Below are positions 37,047 to 46,332 of a stretch of 64,000 bases of DNA, one piece after another. The translations under genes were made by a program, and so were the position numbers. Location: the NCBI GenBank assembly GCA_021201335.1, contig JAJQFD010000009.1, positions 62,001 through 126,000 of the forward strand. Direction: 5' to 3'. Below the pieces are notes generated by a model, which saw only the letters and a program-made list of their open reading frames with translations, was not told the DNA's origin and made no database searches. Source of the DNA: Bacteroides sp. GTDB taxonomy: Bacteria > Bacteroidota > Bacteroidia > Bacteroidales > Bacteroidaceae. Within the stretch, counting starts at the first letter, position 1. Each line of letters opens with the position of its first letter.

Positions 37047-39374
37047 ATGACGTTAACTATTTTGACACGTATAATAGTGGCATTTCTACTATGTATAATT
37101 CCTTTTTCAATTTATGCCCAAGACTACAAAATCACAGGTTTAATATCGGACGAGAGGACAAAAGAAGCTCTTATCGGCGTTTCCATTTCAGTCAGTGAAC
37201 AACCGACATACGGTACAATAACTGATACAAGTGGAAAATATGCTTTAGATCTTCCGAAAGGAGATTATAACCTGCGTGTGAGTTATATGGGTTATAACGA
37301 TAAGATGGTAAAAGTTTCCGTGACCGGAAACCTCAGACAAAACATCACTTTATCTCAGTCGTCCATTGCGCTGGAAGAAGTAATTGTTACTTCTAAACGC
37401 CCTGATGCCAATGTAACTGATCCGCAAAGCGGCGTTACACAGATGGAAATACAACAATTAAATAAGCTTCCGGTATTGATGGGTGAACGGGATGTAATTA
37501 AATCGTTGGAATTAACACCCGGTGTGAAAAGCGCAGGCGAAGGAAGCACCGGTTTCTTTGTTCGCGGTGGTACCGCCGATCAAAACCTGATCATGCTAGA
37601 TAATGTATCCGTTTACAACGCTTCTCACTTGATGGGATTCTTTTCCACCTTCAACTCAGATGTATTAAGGGACGTAGCTCTTTATAAAGGCCCCATTCCC
37701 GCACAATATGGTGAACGTTTATCCGCCATCTTGGATGTACGGCAAAGAACCGGCGATATGCAGGATTTCAAAGTTTCCGGAGGAATCGGCCTTATCGCAT
37801 CCAAGCTTAATCTGGAGGGACCTATTCAAAAAGGGAAGTCTTCCTTTCTGATCGGAGCCAGACGTACGTACGCTGACGCTATCGCTCGTTTGTCCGGAAT
37901 TGAAGATGCAAAAAAAGCATCCCTTTATTTTTACGACTTAAACATGAAATTAAATTTTATCTTATCCGAGAGAGATCAAATTTCTGTTTCCGGCTATCTT
38001 GGAAGAGATAAAATGAAAATCAGGGATATGGCCCAAACAGGATGGGGTAACGCTTTCGCAAATGCCAAATGGAGCCATACAGTAAATAATAAATGGTTCT
38101 CTACTACGGCCTTAACCTATAATCAATATTCCTATGATTATAGCATGGACCTTGGAATGAGTATGAAAGGAGATGCCAAAATCAGGGATTATGGTTTAAA
38201 GCAGGAATTTCAATATGAAATAAATAGTAACAATATTTGGAAGTTCGGTTTACAGTCTACTTACCATGACATCGCTCCGGGTAACTACAATTTAAGTTCT
38301 GATAAAGACAATGTGATCGACTTGCACCATCGTTATTCCTGGGAAAACGGTATATACCTAGCCAACCAATTAAAACTGACAGATAAGCTGGAAGTACTGT
38401 ATGGTTTGCGTCTTTCCACTTTTTCTGCTCTCGGAAAAGGTGAATATTATACAATGAATGACCAGAAAGAAGTTACCGATAGCATCTGGTATAATTCCGG
38501 GAAGTTTGTAAAGACATACATTAACCTGGAACCTCGCATATCGGCTGTTTACAGATTAAATGATGCCTCTTCTATTAAAGCATCTTATTCTCGTACAACG
38601 CAGAACATGCACTTGCTTACTTATGTGGCTCAAGGGACTCCATTCGACCGCTGGACATCTAGCTCAAATACCGTAAAACCCCAAATAGCTGACCTTTTTA
38701 CTGTGGGATATTTCCGGAACTTTTCAAATAATACATACGAATTCAGTGTAGAAGCTTACTATAAGAATATGAAGAATCAACTGGACTATAAAGACCATGC
38801 TGAATTCAATGCATATGACGTAATTGAAACGGAAATATTATCCGGTAAAGGAAGAGCCTACGGACTTGAATTGATGTTTAAAAAACGTATCGGAAGACTT
38901 ACCGGTTGGGTAGCCTATACCCTTTCCAAATCGGAGAAGAAAATTGATGGGGTGAATAAGAACGAATGGTATAATTCCTATCAGGACCGTACCCATGATA
39001 TCTCTGTGGTAGGAATTTACGAGCTTAACCGGAAATGGACACTTTCGGCTTCCTGGGTATATTACACCGGTAATGCAATCACTTATCCGAGTGGAAAATA
39101 CCAGATAGATGGTAAAGATGTAATGTATTACGCAGAAAGAAATGGCTACAGGGCTCCGGCATATCACCGACTTGATTTAGGAGCTACTTGCCTACTGAAG
39201 AAAACGGCTAAATTTGAATCCGAGCTTGCTTTTAGTTTATATAATGCGTACGGAAGACGGAATGCATATATGATTCAATTCAAAACGAATAGAGACGATC
39301 CCAGCCAAACGTCTGCTTATCGTTATGCACTGTTTACTTATGTACCTTCTATTTCCTGGAACTTTAAATTTTAA
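37047..39374 (+). CDS. TonB-dependent outer-membrane receptor
   Basis: 775 residues. A signal peptide (to about 25, FSIYAQDY) precedes a carboxypeptidase-regulatory-like domain (KITGLISDERTKEALIGVSI, DTSGKYALDLPKG). The plug follows (about 115-225: LMGERDVIKSLELTPGVKSA, GFFVRGGTADQNLIMLDNVS, YGERLSAILDVRQRTG), then a 22-strand barrel ending in a C-terminal Phe (PSISWNFKF). There is no STN domain, so no direct sigma-factor link is expected. It imports a bound ligand across the outer membrane with TonB energy. The next gene encodes a DUF4249 lipoprotein, a pairing typical of Bacteroidetes. The substrate is unknown; no SusD is present. Confidence 0.93.
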   Translation: MTLTILTRIIVAFLLCIIPFSIYAQDYKITGLISDERTKEALIGVSISVSEQPTYGTITDTSGKYALDLPKGDYNLRVSYMGYNDKMVKVSVTGNLRQNITLSQSSIALEEVIVTSKRPDANVTDPQSGVTQMEIQQLNKLPVLMGERDVIKSLELTPGVKSAGEGSTGFFVRGGTADQNLIMLDNVSVYNASHLMGFFSTFNSDVLRDVALYKGPIPAQYGERLSAILDVRQRTGDMQDFKVSGGIGLIASKLNLEGPIQKGKSSFLIGARRTYADAIARLSGIEDAKKASLYFYDLNMKLNFILSERDQISVSGYLGRDKMKIRDMAQTGWGNAFANAKWSHTVNNKWFSTTALTYNQYSYDYSMDLGMSMKGDAKIRDYGLKQEFQYEINSNNIWKFGLQSTYHDIAPGNYNLSSDKDNVIDLHHRYSWENGIYLANQLKLTDKLEVLYGLRLSTFSALGKGEYYTMNDQKEVTDSIWYNSGKFVKTYINLEPRISAVYRLNDASSIKASYSRTTQNMHLLTYVAQGTPFDRWTSSSNTVKPQIADLFTVGYFRNFSNNTYEFSVEAYYKNMKNQLDYKDHAEFNAYDVIETEILSGKGRAYGLELMFKKRIGRLTGWVAYTLSKSEKKIDGVNKNEWYNSYQDRTHDISVVGIYELNRKWTLSASWVYYTGNAITYPSGKYQIDGKDVMYYAERNGYRAPAYHRLDLGATCLLKKTAKFESELAFSLYNAYGRRNAYMIQFKTNRDDPSQTSAYRYALFTYVPSISWNFKF

Positions 39375-39387
39375 CCGTATAAACATC

Positions 39388-40200
39388 ATGAATAAAAAGA
39401 TATATTTGTTATCAACTTTGACACTTGTACTTTCATCGTTAACGACTTCCTGCGAAGACATTATTGATGTCGAGCTACGGAATGTAGACCCGATTCTGGT
39501 CATTGAAGGAAATGTACGAATGGGAGAAGTGGCTGAGGTACGCCTTACCAAATCTAAGAATTTCTCCGATCTCAATGATTATCCTCCGATACAAGATGCG
39601 ATTGTAGTTATTGAAGATAATGCTGGAAACCGGGAGCAGTTAACATACGCCTCTGAATCCGGTAAATACAGAGCCACTACTATCACAGGTGTGGAGAGAA
39701 GAGCATATAACCTTTCTGTCACATATGAAGGAATAGAATATACAGCTACCAGCACCATGCCTCCCCGCGTGGAAATCGACTCGCTGACTTTATGGAAATT
39801 TCCTTTCTCTGATTTTTATGACCCCATGGTACATTTTAAAGATCCGGAAGGTGAAGAAAACCAATATTACCGATATGTTATCTCCATTAACGGAGAGTAC
39901 CCGAAATTGCAGGAAAGCATGCTCTCGACTGAATTTATGGATGGTAATGACATTCACGATCCTATCTTTGTACGTTTAGAGGATAGTGACGATGATGATG
40001 ATGATCCTATCCAGAATGGTGATTTACTCGGTATAGAAATGAGATGTCTGGACGAAGGTACATTCGATTTCTATAGTACATTAAGCGACATACAGAATGC
40101 TTTGGCCAACCCTACCAGTAATATTAAAGGTGGGGCCCTCGGATACTTTGCAGCTTATTCTTATACCTATAAGGAAATTGTTTCCGAATGGGAAGAATAG
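39388..40200 (+). CDS. DUF4249-family lipoprotein
   Basis: 270 residues from ATG 39388 (MNKKIYLLSTLTLVLSSLTT), lipid Cys at about 22 (TTSCEDIIDVELRN). The start of DUF4249 is visible: DPILVIEGNVRMGEVAEVRL, then NAGNREQLTYASESGKYRAT and GIEYTATSTMPPRVEIDSL. An acidic run (EDSDDDDDDP) near residue 200 may bind cations. DUF4249 proteins are encoded beside TonB receptors and are presumed surface or periplasmic partners. The gene starts 13 bp after the receptor stop. Function of the family is not established. Confidence 0.82.
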   Translation: MNKKIYLLSTLTLVLSSLTTSCEDIIDVELRNVDPILVIEGNVRMGEVAEVRLTKSKNFSDLNDYPPIQDAIVVIEDNAGNREQLTYASESGKYRATTITGVERRAYNLSVTYEGIEYTATSTMPPRVEIDSLTLWKFPFSDFYDPMVHFKDPEGEENQYYRYVISINGEYPKLQESMLSTEFMDGNDIHDPIFVRLEDSDDDDDDPIQNGDLLGIEMRCLDEGTFDFYSTLSDIQNALANPTSNIKGGALGYFAAYSYTYKEIVSEWEE

Positions 40201-40533
40201 AAATTGTCTTTTTGTCAATTTATTATTTTCTCTCTTCAAGAATGGCATATTTGTTCGGAAAATCTTTTGCAGTAAGAAAAAACGCAAGAAAATGGCATTA
40301 GAGAAATTCAAAGAGAAAGAAACAGGAGTTCATTTAAAGCAAAATGATTAAATTATATAAATAAAAATTATCCATAAAGCTCTTTTGATATTAAATACAA
40401 TACTATTTAATAGATTCCAAATACACACTAAAGGAAGTCAATTAGCTGAATTTAAAGATAAAACGGGAAATCTTTCGTTAATTTGAACACTTTCAATCTA
40501 TAAATTGAAGGGGAATCAAACAAAATTTATGGA

Positions 40534-40591
40534 TTCTCTTATAAGAATACACCTTTTTCCTGAAGGGAAAAGGTGTATTCTTATAAGAGAA
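40534..40591. repeat. 24-bp perfect hairpin
   Basis: The arm 40534-40557 (starting TTCTCTTATAAGAATACACC) pairs perfectly with 40568-40591; three further pairs reach a TGAA loop. It lies between the DUF4249 gene (ends 40200) and the RCC1 gene on the other strand (ends 40902). Length and perfection exceed an ordinary terminator. The rest of 40201-40533 shows only short ORFs without support. Confidence 0.7.
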
Positions 40592-40608
40592 CTAACGAGT
40601 TCTCCACG

Positions 40609-40652
40609 GAGAGTAGGTGTATCCTCTTCATAGTATACGCCTACTCTCTTTT
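40609..40652 (+). terminator. Second long hairpin, terminator-like
   Basis: A 13-bp stem with one wobble, GAGAGTAGGTGTA (40609-40621) with TACGCCTACTCTC (40636-40648), followed by TTTTA. It shares the word AGGTGTA with the hairpin at 40534. It lies between convergent genes. Confidence 0.6.
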
Positions 40653-40901
40653 AACTCTAATATGACTGAAAAATTTCAGCAAGTTTTTTTTCGAAATGTC
40701 CGGTTAGAAAAAGGACGAAAATATCATAAAAATGATTTGAATTCAACGAATATACTATCATTCGGTTTCCCGTCAAAAGTCTGATGAAAATCTTGATGAT
40801 AGACCACTTTGAATTCATTCGGATTAAAAATAACGTAATTCCTTCTATAAAATATTACCATTATTTTATAGAGTATGTAATCAGCCATATCTCTATCTCC
40901 G

Positions 40902-42767
40902 TTATTTCTTCGAACGTGTCATCACCCAACGATAACTCCCCGCTCCTGATGCCTCATATTTATAGGTAAAAGTAACCACTTCATTCTCAGCTACAAGAAG
41001 GCCGGTGATACGATGTCTTACTTCCAGATTACTGACATAAAGATCCAGATGGTACAATCCGGGGGTTACGTTTGCTGTGAATCCGGCGTTACCACTATGA
41101 ACAGGCCCTGTCGAGATGAGATGGGTTTCTCTGGAATCCAATATATGACCATTAGTAAGATATTCACCGCGAGAGTTACCGACCTTGAAAACAATGGAAC
41201 CACTACCATTTAATTGGTCGTAAGGGTTTACATGACCTGATGTAGCAGTTGTACCATCATTCTTCAGGATCATACTGTGATAACAACCCGTAGTCACAGA
41301 TTTTACTCCAGTGGCAACCTTGGTGAATTTATTACGTTTCGTTTCATCGCCCAAACCAAGCTGCCCGTAGTTGTTGTTGCCAGTAGCCCAAAGTGAGCCA
41401 TCGGTTTTAAGTGCATAACTGCTGGTACCTTGTTCTGTAACTATAGTAGTAACATCGGTCAGGGGTAATCCGGCGTTATCTACTACCTGAGTAAACGATT
41501 TTATAGGATCGGCAGTACTACCCACTCCAGCCTGTCCGTCTTCATTTTTTCCGGAAGCATAGACTGTTCCATCGTTCATTATAATAAAGCTCTGAAACAA
41601 TCCTGTTGCGATTCCCTTAGCTCCCGAATATATCTGGGTAAATGATGTAACATACTCAAAATCTCCAAATTGATCTCCAAGAAGACCTACTTTATTATTG
41701 TAACCACATGCCCAAACCGTACCGTCTTTTTTAAGAGCAAGCGTGTGTACATCCGACCCGGCCGAAATGGAAACTACATCAGATGTAAGATTTGTGGCTG
41801 TGAATGTGTACTTATGTTCTTTATCTCCAACTCCTAATTGTCCGAAGAAATTAAAGCCGATTGCCCACAATGAACCATCATTTTTTAAAAGAAATGTGTG
41901 GGATAGCCCCGGTACTATTTCCTTTACATCATTTATGGGTATTGGAGTAAAGATGTTGCGGTTTTCTATATGCCCAAGTCCCAACTGGCCACTTGTATTT
42001 AAACCAGTACCCCAGATGCTTCCGTCGGTTTTAACAAGGAAGGTGGTATTTTTTCCGGCATGTACTTTTGCAACTCCTGTGGCAACTACAGTAAGCGTTT
42101 GCAGATCGTTGTTATTTCCGGTACCTAACTCCCCATATTTATTATGGCCGAATGCAGAGAGGGTGCCGTTGGCTTCTAATATAAAGTAATGGTAATAGCT
42201 GGATGCAATCATTTGTATGCTTTTATCCACAGGTTCTTCATTTTCCCATTTGGCGTAGAACGTAAAATTACTTGCCTCCCTACTTACATCATAAGGGAAG
42301 TCTACTTTAGTGGTTAAAGCTGCTTCCTTATACCAACCTTCAAAAGTACTTCCTGCTTTAGTTGGAGCATTCGGTTCGATAAGTGTTCCACCTTTTACTA
42401 CTTGTGTAGGATGGTTGTCGTCCGGAGGCCATGCACCTTCGTTTAGCTCCCACGTCACTTGCCAGTACTCCACTGTGGCTTCTTCCTGCCATTTGGCATA
42501 AAGAGTTATATCGCTGGTTACTTTAGTCTGGAAGTTATAAGCGGTGGTTGCTCCACTCAAATGCCAAAAGAAAAACACATATCCTGTTTTGGAAGGGTTA
42601 GGAGATGGAGCAGTAACCGTACCGCCTTCTTCCACTGTTTGTACAGGGGGAACCGGAGTACCACCTTCCGTCTCGAACGTAACAGTGTAATTAACAACGG
42701 GGTCATCATTATCACTACAAGATAGAAATGCCAGGATAGTCAACATGAATAGGAACATTTTTTTCAT
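40902..42767 (-). CDS. Lipoprotein with two InlB/Flg_new repeats and RCC1-like repeats
   Basis: 621 residues. A lipobox ends at Cys 17 (ILAFLSCSDNDDP). Two Listeria-Bacteroides (Flg_new/InlB B-type) repeats follow (about 28-95 and 100-177: YTVTFETEGGTPVPPVQTVE; GSTFEGWYKEAALTTKVDF), both ending FYAKW/LYAKW. From about 183 to 510 come six or so RCC1-like repeats with GTLSAFGHNKYGELGTGN, GSIWGTGLNTSGQLGLGH, GSLWAIGFNFFGQLGVGD, GSLWATGNNNYGQLGLGD, forming a seven-bladed propeller. A beta-rich C-terminus (about 515-621) ends WVMTRSKK. A surface-anchored adhesion or binding protein is inferred. The gene lies divergently from the response regulator/kinase pair at 42918. Confidence 0.87.
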   Translation of the reverse strand: MKKMFLFMLTILAFLSCSDNDDPVVNYTVTFETEGGTPVPPVQTVEEGGTVTAPSPNPSKTGYVFFFWHLSGATTAYNFQTKVTSDITLYAKWQEEATVEYWQVTWELNEGAWPPDDNHPTQVVKGGTLIEPNAPTKAGSTFEGWYKEAALTTKVDFPYDVSREASNFTFYAKWENEEPVDKSIQMIASSYYHYFILEANGTLSAFGHNKYGELGTGNNNDLQTLTVVATGVAKVHAGKNTTFLVKTDGSIWGTGLNTSGQLGLGHIENRNIFTPIPINDVKEIVPGLSHTFLLKNDGSLWAIGFNFFGQLGVGDKEHKYTFTATNLTSDVVSISAGSDVHTLALKKDGTVWACGYNNKVGLLGDQFGDFEYVTSFTQIYSGAKGIATGLFQSFIIMNDGTVYASGKNEDGQAGVGSTADPIKSFTQVVDNAGLPLTDVTTIVTEQGTSSYALKTDGSLWATGNNNYGQLGLGDETKRNKFTKVATGVKSVTTGCYHSMILKNDGTTATSGHVNPYDQLNGSGSIVFKVGNSRGEYLTNGHILDSRETHLISTGPVHSGNAGFTANVTPGLYHLDLYVSNLEVRHRITGLLVAENEVVTFTYKYEASGAGSYRWVMTRSKK

Positions 42768-42853
42768 ATAAATTTATTTTTAACTTCGTGATTTAAAATT
42801 GATAAAAAGATTATTTTTAGGGAAGTAAAAATAGGGAGATGGCAGGAAGCATT

Positions 42854-42873
42854 TATCCCTTAATTAAGGGATA
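42854..42873. promoter_or_regulatory. Perfect 20-bp palindrome between divergent genes
   Basis: TATCCCTTAATTAAGGGATA reads the same on both strands. It lies 45 bp before the ATG of the response regulator and 87 bp upstream of the RCC1 lipoprotein start, in the only gap between them. A binding site for a dimeric regulator, possibly the regulator encoded next, is likely. Confidence 0.6.
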
Positions 42874-42917
42874 TTTGAGTGGTGCTGAATGTGTATCTAT
42901 GCATAAAAAAAGAAACG

Positions 42918-43532
42918 ATGGTAAATGTTCATATAACGGATGATCAGGTCATGATGGTGGAATTGCTGATTCCGGTCATCAATGCTTCGGAGATGGCCCG
43001 GATCTCTGGATATTCATATAAATTGGCTGAATGCCGGAGAATGTTGGTCACCGAACGTCCGGATGTATTGTTGCTCGATATCAATATGACGGATGGCAGC
43101 GGAATTATATTTTGTGAAGAAGTTCACAAATTGCATCCTCAGCTAAAAATTATTGCACTTACCGAGCACAGTGAGTATTCCTGCGTCAAAAACATGTTCA
43201 GAAACGGGGCATTGGGATATGTGGTAAAGAGTGAGGCGGTAAGAGAGATCCTGGAGGCGATATTTGCCGTTGCACAAGGAAAAGAGTATATCAGCCCAGA
43301 AATCGAACGTATGATCAGCAAAACAACCAAAGAAGCAATCACCTTAACGGCGCGGGAAATGCAGGTTTTGCAACTGGTAGCCAAAGGAATGAGCTACCCT
43401 CAGATTGCGGAACAGATGATCATAGCACCTACAACGGTTAACTCGTACCAGAAAAGGCTGCACCTAAAACTGGATGCCAAAACGAGATTTGAGCTTATTG
43501 AAAATGCTAAAAAGGAAGGTTTGCTATCATGA
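42918..43532 (+). CDS. NarL/FixJ-family response regulator
   Basis: 204 residues from ATG 42918 (MVNVHITDDQVMMVELLIPV); a longer in-frame start at 42879 would add 13 residues of no known function. Receiver domain (about 1-120): acidic pocket Asp8/Asp9, phosphoacceptor D54 in DVLLLDINMTDGSG, Thr/Lys side (ALTEHSEYS; GYVVKSEAV). A LuxR-type helix-turn-helix follows (ITLTAREMQVLQLVAKGMSY, PQIAEQMIIAPTTVNSYQKR). The gene overlaps the kinase gene by 4 bp (ATGA), so both are coupled. A perfect palindrome at 42854-42873 is a plausible target. Confidence 0.9.
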   Translation: MVNVHITDDQVMMVELLIPVINASEMARISGYSYKLAECRRMLVTERPDVLLLDINMTDGSGIIFCEEVHKLHPQLKIIALTEHSEYSCVKNMFRNGALGYVVKSEAVREILEAIFAVAQGKEYISPEIERMISKTTKEAITLTAREMQVLQLVAKGMSYPQIAEQMIIAPTTVNSYQKRLHLKLDAKTRFELIENAKKEGLLS

Positions 43533-45433
43533 AAAAGATACTCTTAATTTGTTTATTGATACTATTTAACATGTATCCGGCAATTGCACAAAAAGCAAAA
43601 TTAATCGATTCGCTGGAACATATTTTAAATACACGAGAGTTAAAACCAGACAGCCTATTGAATATTTACGACAAGTTATGCCGTTTGAGCATGAGCTATG
43701 ATTTGGAATTACTAATGAAATACGCTAGAAAAGGTTTATCACTTGCCAAAAAACAAAACAACAAGTTGAGTATGGCTAATTTTTATGAGAATTATGGAAT
43801 AGCATACTCTATCAAAGAATCTTGCGACAGTTCTTTAATCTATTATAACCGGGCACTTGATATAGCTATTAAATTAAAAAACCGGGAGACTGAGGCATCC
43901 ATATATGAAAGTATGGCCATTCTATTCGCTAAAGAAAAAAAACATTCTCTCACCTTGGAGTATTTTTTAAAAGCATTATCTATATATGAGCAGGTAGGCA
44001 ACAAGAAACGAGTAGCAGCTCTTTTAGGAAATATCAGCAGTCTCAATATCGCTTTAAAAAATTATGATAAGGCGATTTATTATTCTGAAAAGTCAAGAGT
44101 ACTGGCAGAGGAAGTAAATGACACTTATAGATCCGTACTGGGATATTATAATCTCGGATTTATTTACATGAACAAAAAAGAGTATGAAAAAGCTTTTGAA
44201 AATACACAGAAAGCTCTTGAAATAAGTCGTAAATACAACAGTAAATATTTTGAAATGTGCAGTTTGGTAATCCTTTCAAATATCTATTTACATGGATTTG
44301 ATGATACTGATAAGGCACTGGAATATCTCAACGAAAGTAAAAAAGTGGGGAATGAGTATGGGGATCCATCCATATCCTATTATTCATTATGTATATTATC
44401 GACTATTTATAGAAACCAAAACGAATGGCGGAAAAGTGAAGAAACAGCTTTTGAAGCGTTGCAAATTGATTCCACCAATATAGATGGTATTTTCGGCTTG
44501 ATGAATAACATAATTGTGGCGAATATGTATCTCAACAACAAAGAAAAAGCGGAAGAGTATCTTTTGAAATATGAAGATATAAGCGAACAGTTTATAGATA
44601 AGAACTATAGAGAGATCATGGCTGATATGGAAGCCAAATACGAGATGGGGAAGAAAGAGACCCGTATCACCGTTTTAGAGAAAGAGCGGAAGTTATATAT
44701 ATGGCTCGGAATTGCCACAGTAACTGCTTTGCTTTTATTAATGGGCCTGGTGTTTTACCGTCATCGTCTTTCTATACAAAACCGTAAGATTGCCGAACAA
44801 CAAATTAAACAATTGGAGAAGGATAAAGAACTTATTGCCATCCACTCCTCCCTGAAAGCTGAGAAGACCGAAAGAGATTTAATAGCCCATGATCTTCACG
44901 ACAGTGTGAGTTCCCTGCTCACGGTGGTTAAAAACAATATGAATTTGTATGCGGCTTCGGAGCATACGAAAACGAATTACTTTCAGAATGCTTTTGAAGT
45001 GTTGAGTAAATCCATTACGGAGCTTAGGCGAGTGGTGTATCATCTCAAATCATTTATTCTGACAAAAGAAGGGCTGGCTGCCGCGCTGGATGATTTCTGT
45101 CGGTTTATTCCCAACACATCGTTTCATTGCAAGGGGCACGACCGCAGATTCGATCCGGATAAAGAATATGTTTTGTATGATTGTGCCTGCGAACTTATTA
45201 ATAATGCGTTGAAACATTCTGGAGCTTCCCGCATAGACGTTCATTTAACGATGGACGAAAAAATGGTTTATCTGTCGGTAGCGGATAATGGAGCTGGTTT
45301 TGATTCCCGGGAGACGAAGCCGGGTATCGGTTTGGATAATATTCGTTCCAACCTTTCGGCTTTTGGTGGTCAGCTGGATATTTTATCTGAGCCAGGTAAA
45401 GGTACGGAGGCGAATGTGGAAATGAGGGTATAA
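43529..45433 (+). CDS. TPR sensor histidine kinase (HisKA_3 type)
   Basis: 634 residues. A signal peptide (1-20, YPAIAQKAK) precedes tetratricopeptide repeats to about 350 (SLIYYNRALDIAIKLKNRET, ALEYLNESKKVGNEYGDPSI), which would lie in the periplasm. One transmembrane helix (about 390-410, IWLGIATVTALLLLMGLVFY) links to a coiled coil and a HisKA_3 domain with phosphoacceptor His in LIAHDLHDSVSSLLTVV, then an HATPase with CACELINNALKHSG, VADNGAGFDSRETKPGIGLD. This layout is typical of Bacteroidetes sensors with the NarL-type regulator encoded just upstream. The signal is unknown; the divergent RCC1 lipoprotein may be a target or partner. Confidence 0.93.
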   Translation: MKKILLICLLILFNMYPAIAQKAKLIDSLEHILNTRELKPDSLLNIYDKLCRLSMSYDLELLMKYARKGLSLAKKQNNKLSMANFYENYGIAYSIKESCDSSLIYYNRALDIAIKLKNRETEASIYESMAILFAKEKKHSLTLEYFLKALSIYEQVGNKKRVAALLGNISSLNIALKNYDKAIYYSEKSRVLAEEVNDTYRSVLGYYNLGFIYMNKKEYEKAFENTQKALEISRKYNSKYFEMCSLVILSNIYLHGFDDTDKALEYLNESKKVGNEYGDPSISYYSLCILSTIYRNQNEWRKSEETAFEALQIDSTNIDGIFGLMNNIIVANMYLNNKEKAEEYLLKYEDISEQFIDKNYREIMADMEAKYEMGKKETRITVLEKERKLYIWLGIATVTALLLLMGLVFYRHRLSIQNRKIAEQQIKQLEKDKELIAIHSSLKAEKTERDLIAHDLHDSVSSLLTVVKNNMNLYAASEHTKTNYFQNAFEVLSKSITELRRVVYHLKSFILTKEGLAAALDDFCRFIPNTSFHCKGHDRRFDPDKEYVLYDCACELINNALKHSGASRIDVHLTMDEKMVYLSVADNGAGFDSRETKPGIGLDNIRSNLSAFGGQLDILSEPGKGTEANVEMRV

Positions 45434-45576
45434 ATATATTTAGCATTGTATGAATCACACAATTACATCTATGCTAAACCAAAACTATATTTTCTCTATA
45501 ATCTGCTTTTACAGAATTCCATTCTTTGGGAAATAGACCCATCCTTCAAAAAGCAAAAGTTTTTTATTTTCCCACA

Positions 45577-45607
45577 TTGATTATCCTAAACTAATCCTGT
45601 ATCTTTG
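45577..45607 (+). promoter_or_regulatory. Promoter of the MscS-like gene
   Basis: TTG (45577-45579), 20-base spacer, TATCTTTG (45600-45607); the ATG at 45642 is about 35 bases downstream. The preceding 45434-45576 shows nothing else. Confidence 0.65.
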
Positions 45608-45641
45608 GCGTTGTATTATGTAATATTGATTGCAATCCGAT

Positions 45642-46328
45642 ATGCCTCACACTTTAAAATTTATTTTCCTGGAGTCGATTTATGAATGGCTTACTGAATT
45701 TGGCGTAAGTCCTTCCTTTGCAGATGTCATAACCTTTATCCTCGCGTTGCTTTTTTTATTACTTCTTATCTGGATTGTCAGGTTCCTAGGTTCGCATATT
45801 ATTTTACGAATGGTACAAGCGGCGGTAAAAAGTACCGGTTCGCAATGGGGAAATTTACTCCTAAAACGGAAATTCCTCGACAGAGGGTTACGACTGGTTG
45901 CTTCCATTGTAGCAGTTATCCTGATAATATCCATTACCCTGAGACAAAATCCAAAAGATTTATTAGTGGCAATTGGAGCTTCCGCGGCTATTTTTTCTCT
46001 TATATTCCGGGATATTATTCTGGGATTCATTGCTTCGCTCCAGGTTTCGGCACAAGATATGATTCGTCCAGGCGACTGGGTAGAAATTCCCTCCAAGAAT
46101 ACGAATGGATTTGTTTCGGAAATTAATGTAATGAATATTATAGTAGAGAATTTCGATCACTCCATTTCCATGATACCCACCTATCCCCTGATTTCCGAAT
46201 CGTTTGTTAACTGGAGGAATATGGTTGAGGAAGGAGAAGGAAGACAGTTCAAACGACCCTTATACATTGATATAAATAATATTTCGATTTTAACTGACGA
46301 AAACCCCGACTTAGAAGAAAAGATATAA
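45642..46328 (+). CDS. Compact MscS-family mechanosensitive channel protein
   Basis: 229 residues from ATG 45642 (MPHTLKFIFLESIYEWLTEF). Helices at about 25-48, 83-100 and 107-127 lead into the MscS pore and beta domain: IGASAAIFSLIFRDIILGFI, ASLQVSAQDMIRPGDWVEIP, GFVSEINVMNIIVENFDHSI, IPTYPLISESFVNWRNM. This end pattern matches the large YbdG-type subfamily (about 400 residues), but the region between FLDRGLRLV and ASIVAVIL is short and the C-terminal cytoplasmic domain stops right after RQFKRPLYIDIN. So it looks like an internally and C-terminally reduced form. It is followed by the NYN gene after 4 bp. Function as a channel is plausible but not sure. Confidence 0.75.
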   Translation: MPHTLKFIFLESIYEWLTEFGVSPSFADVITFILALLFLLLLIWIVRFLGSHIILRMVQAAVKSTGSQWGNLLLKRKFLDRGLRLVASIVAVILIISITLRQNPKDLLVAIGASAAIFSLIFRDIILGFIASLQVSAQDMIRPGDWVEIPSKNTNGFVSEINVMNIIVENFDHSISMIPTYPLISESFVNWRNMVEEGEGRQFKRPLYIDINNISILTDENPDLEEKI

Positions 46329-46332
46329 AAAT

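Noticed and set aside
40784..40969. Small plus-strand ORF near the end of the RCC1 gene
   Set aside because: It overlaps the conserved 3' end of the RCC1 gene and has no signal or domain of its own.
45630..45641. TTG start for the MscS-like gene
   Set aside because: A normal ATG lies 12 bases later and the extra four residues add nothing to the family pattern.
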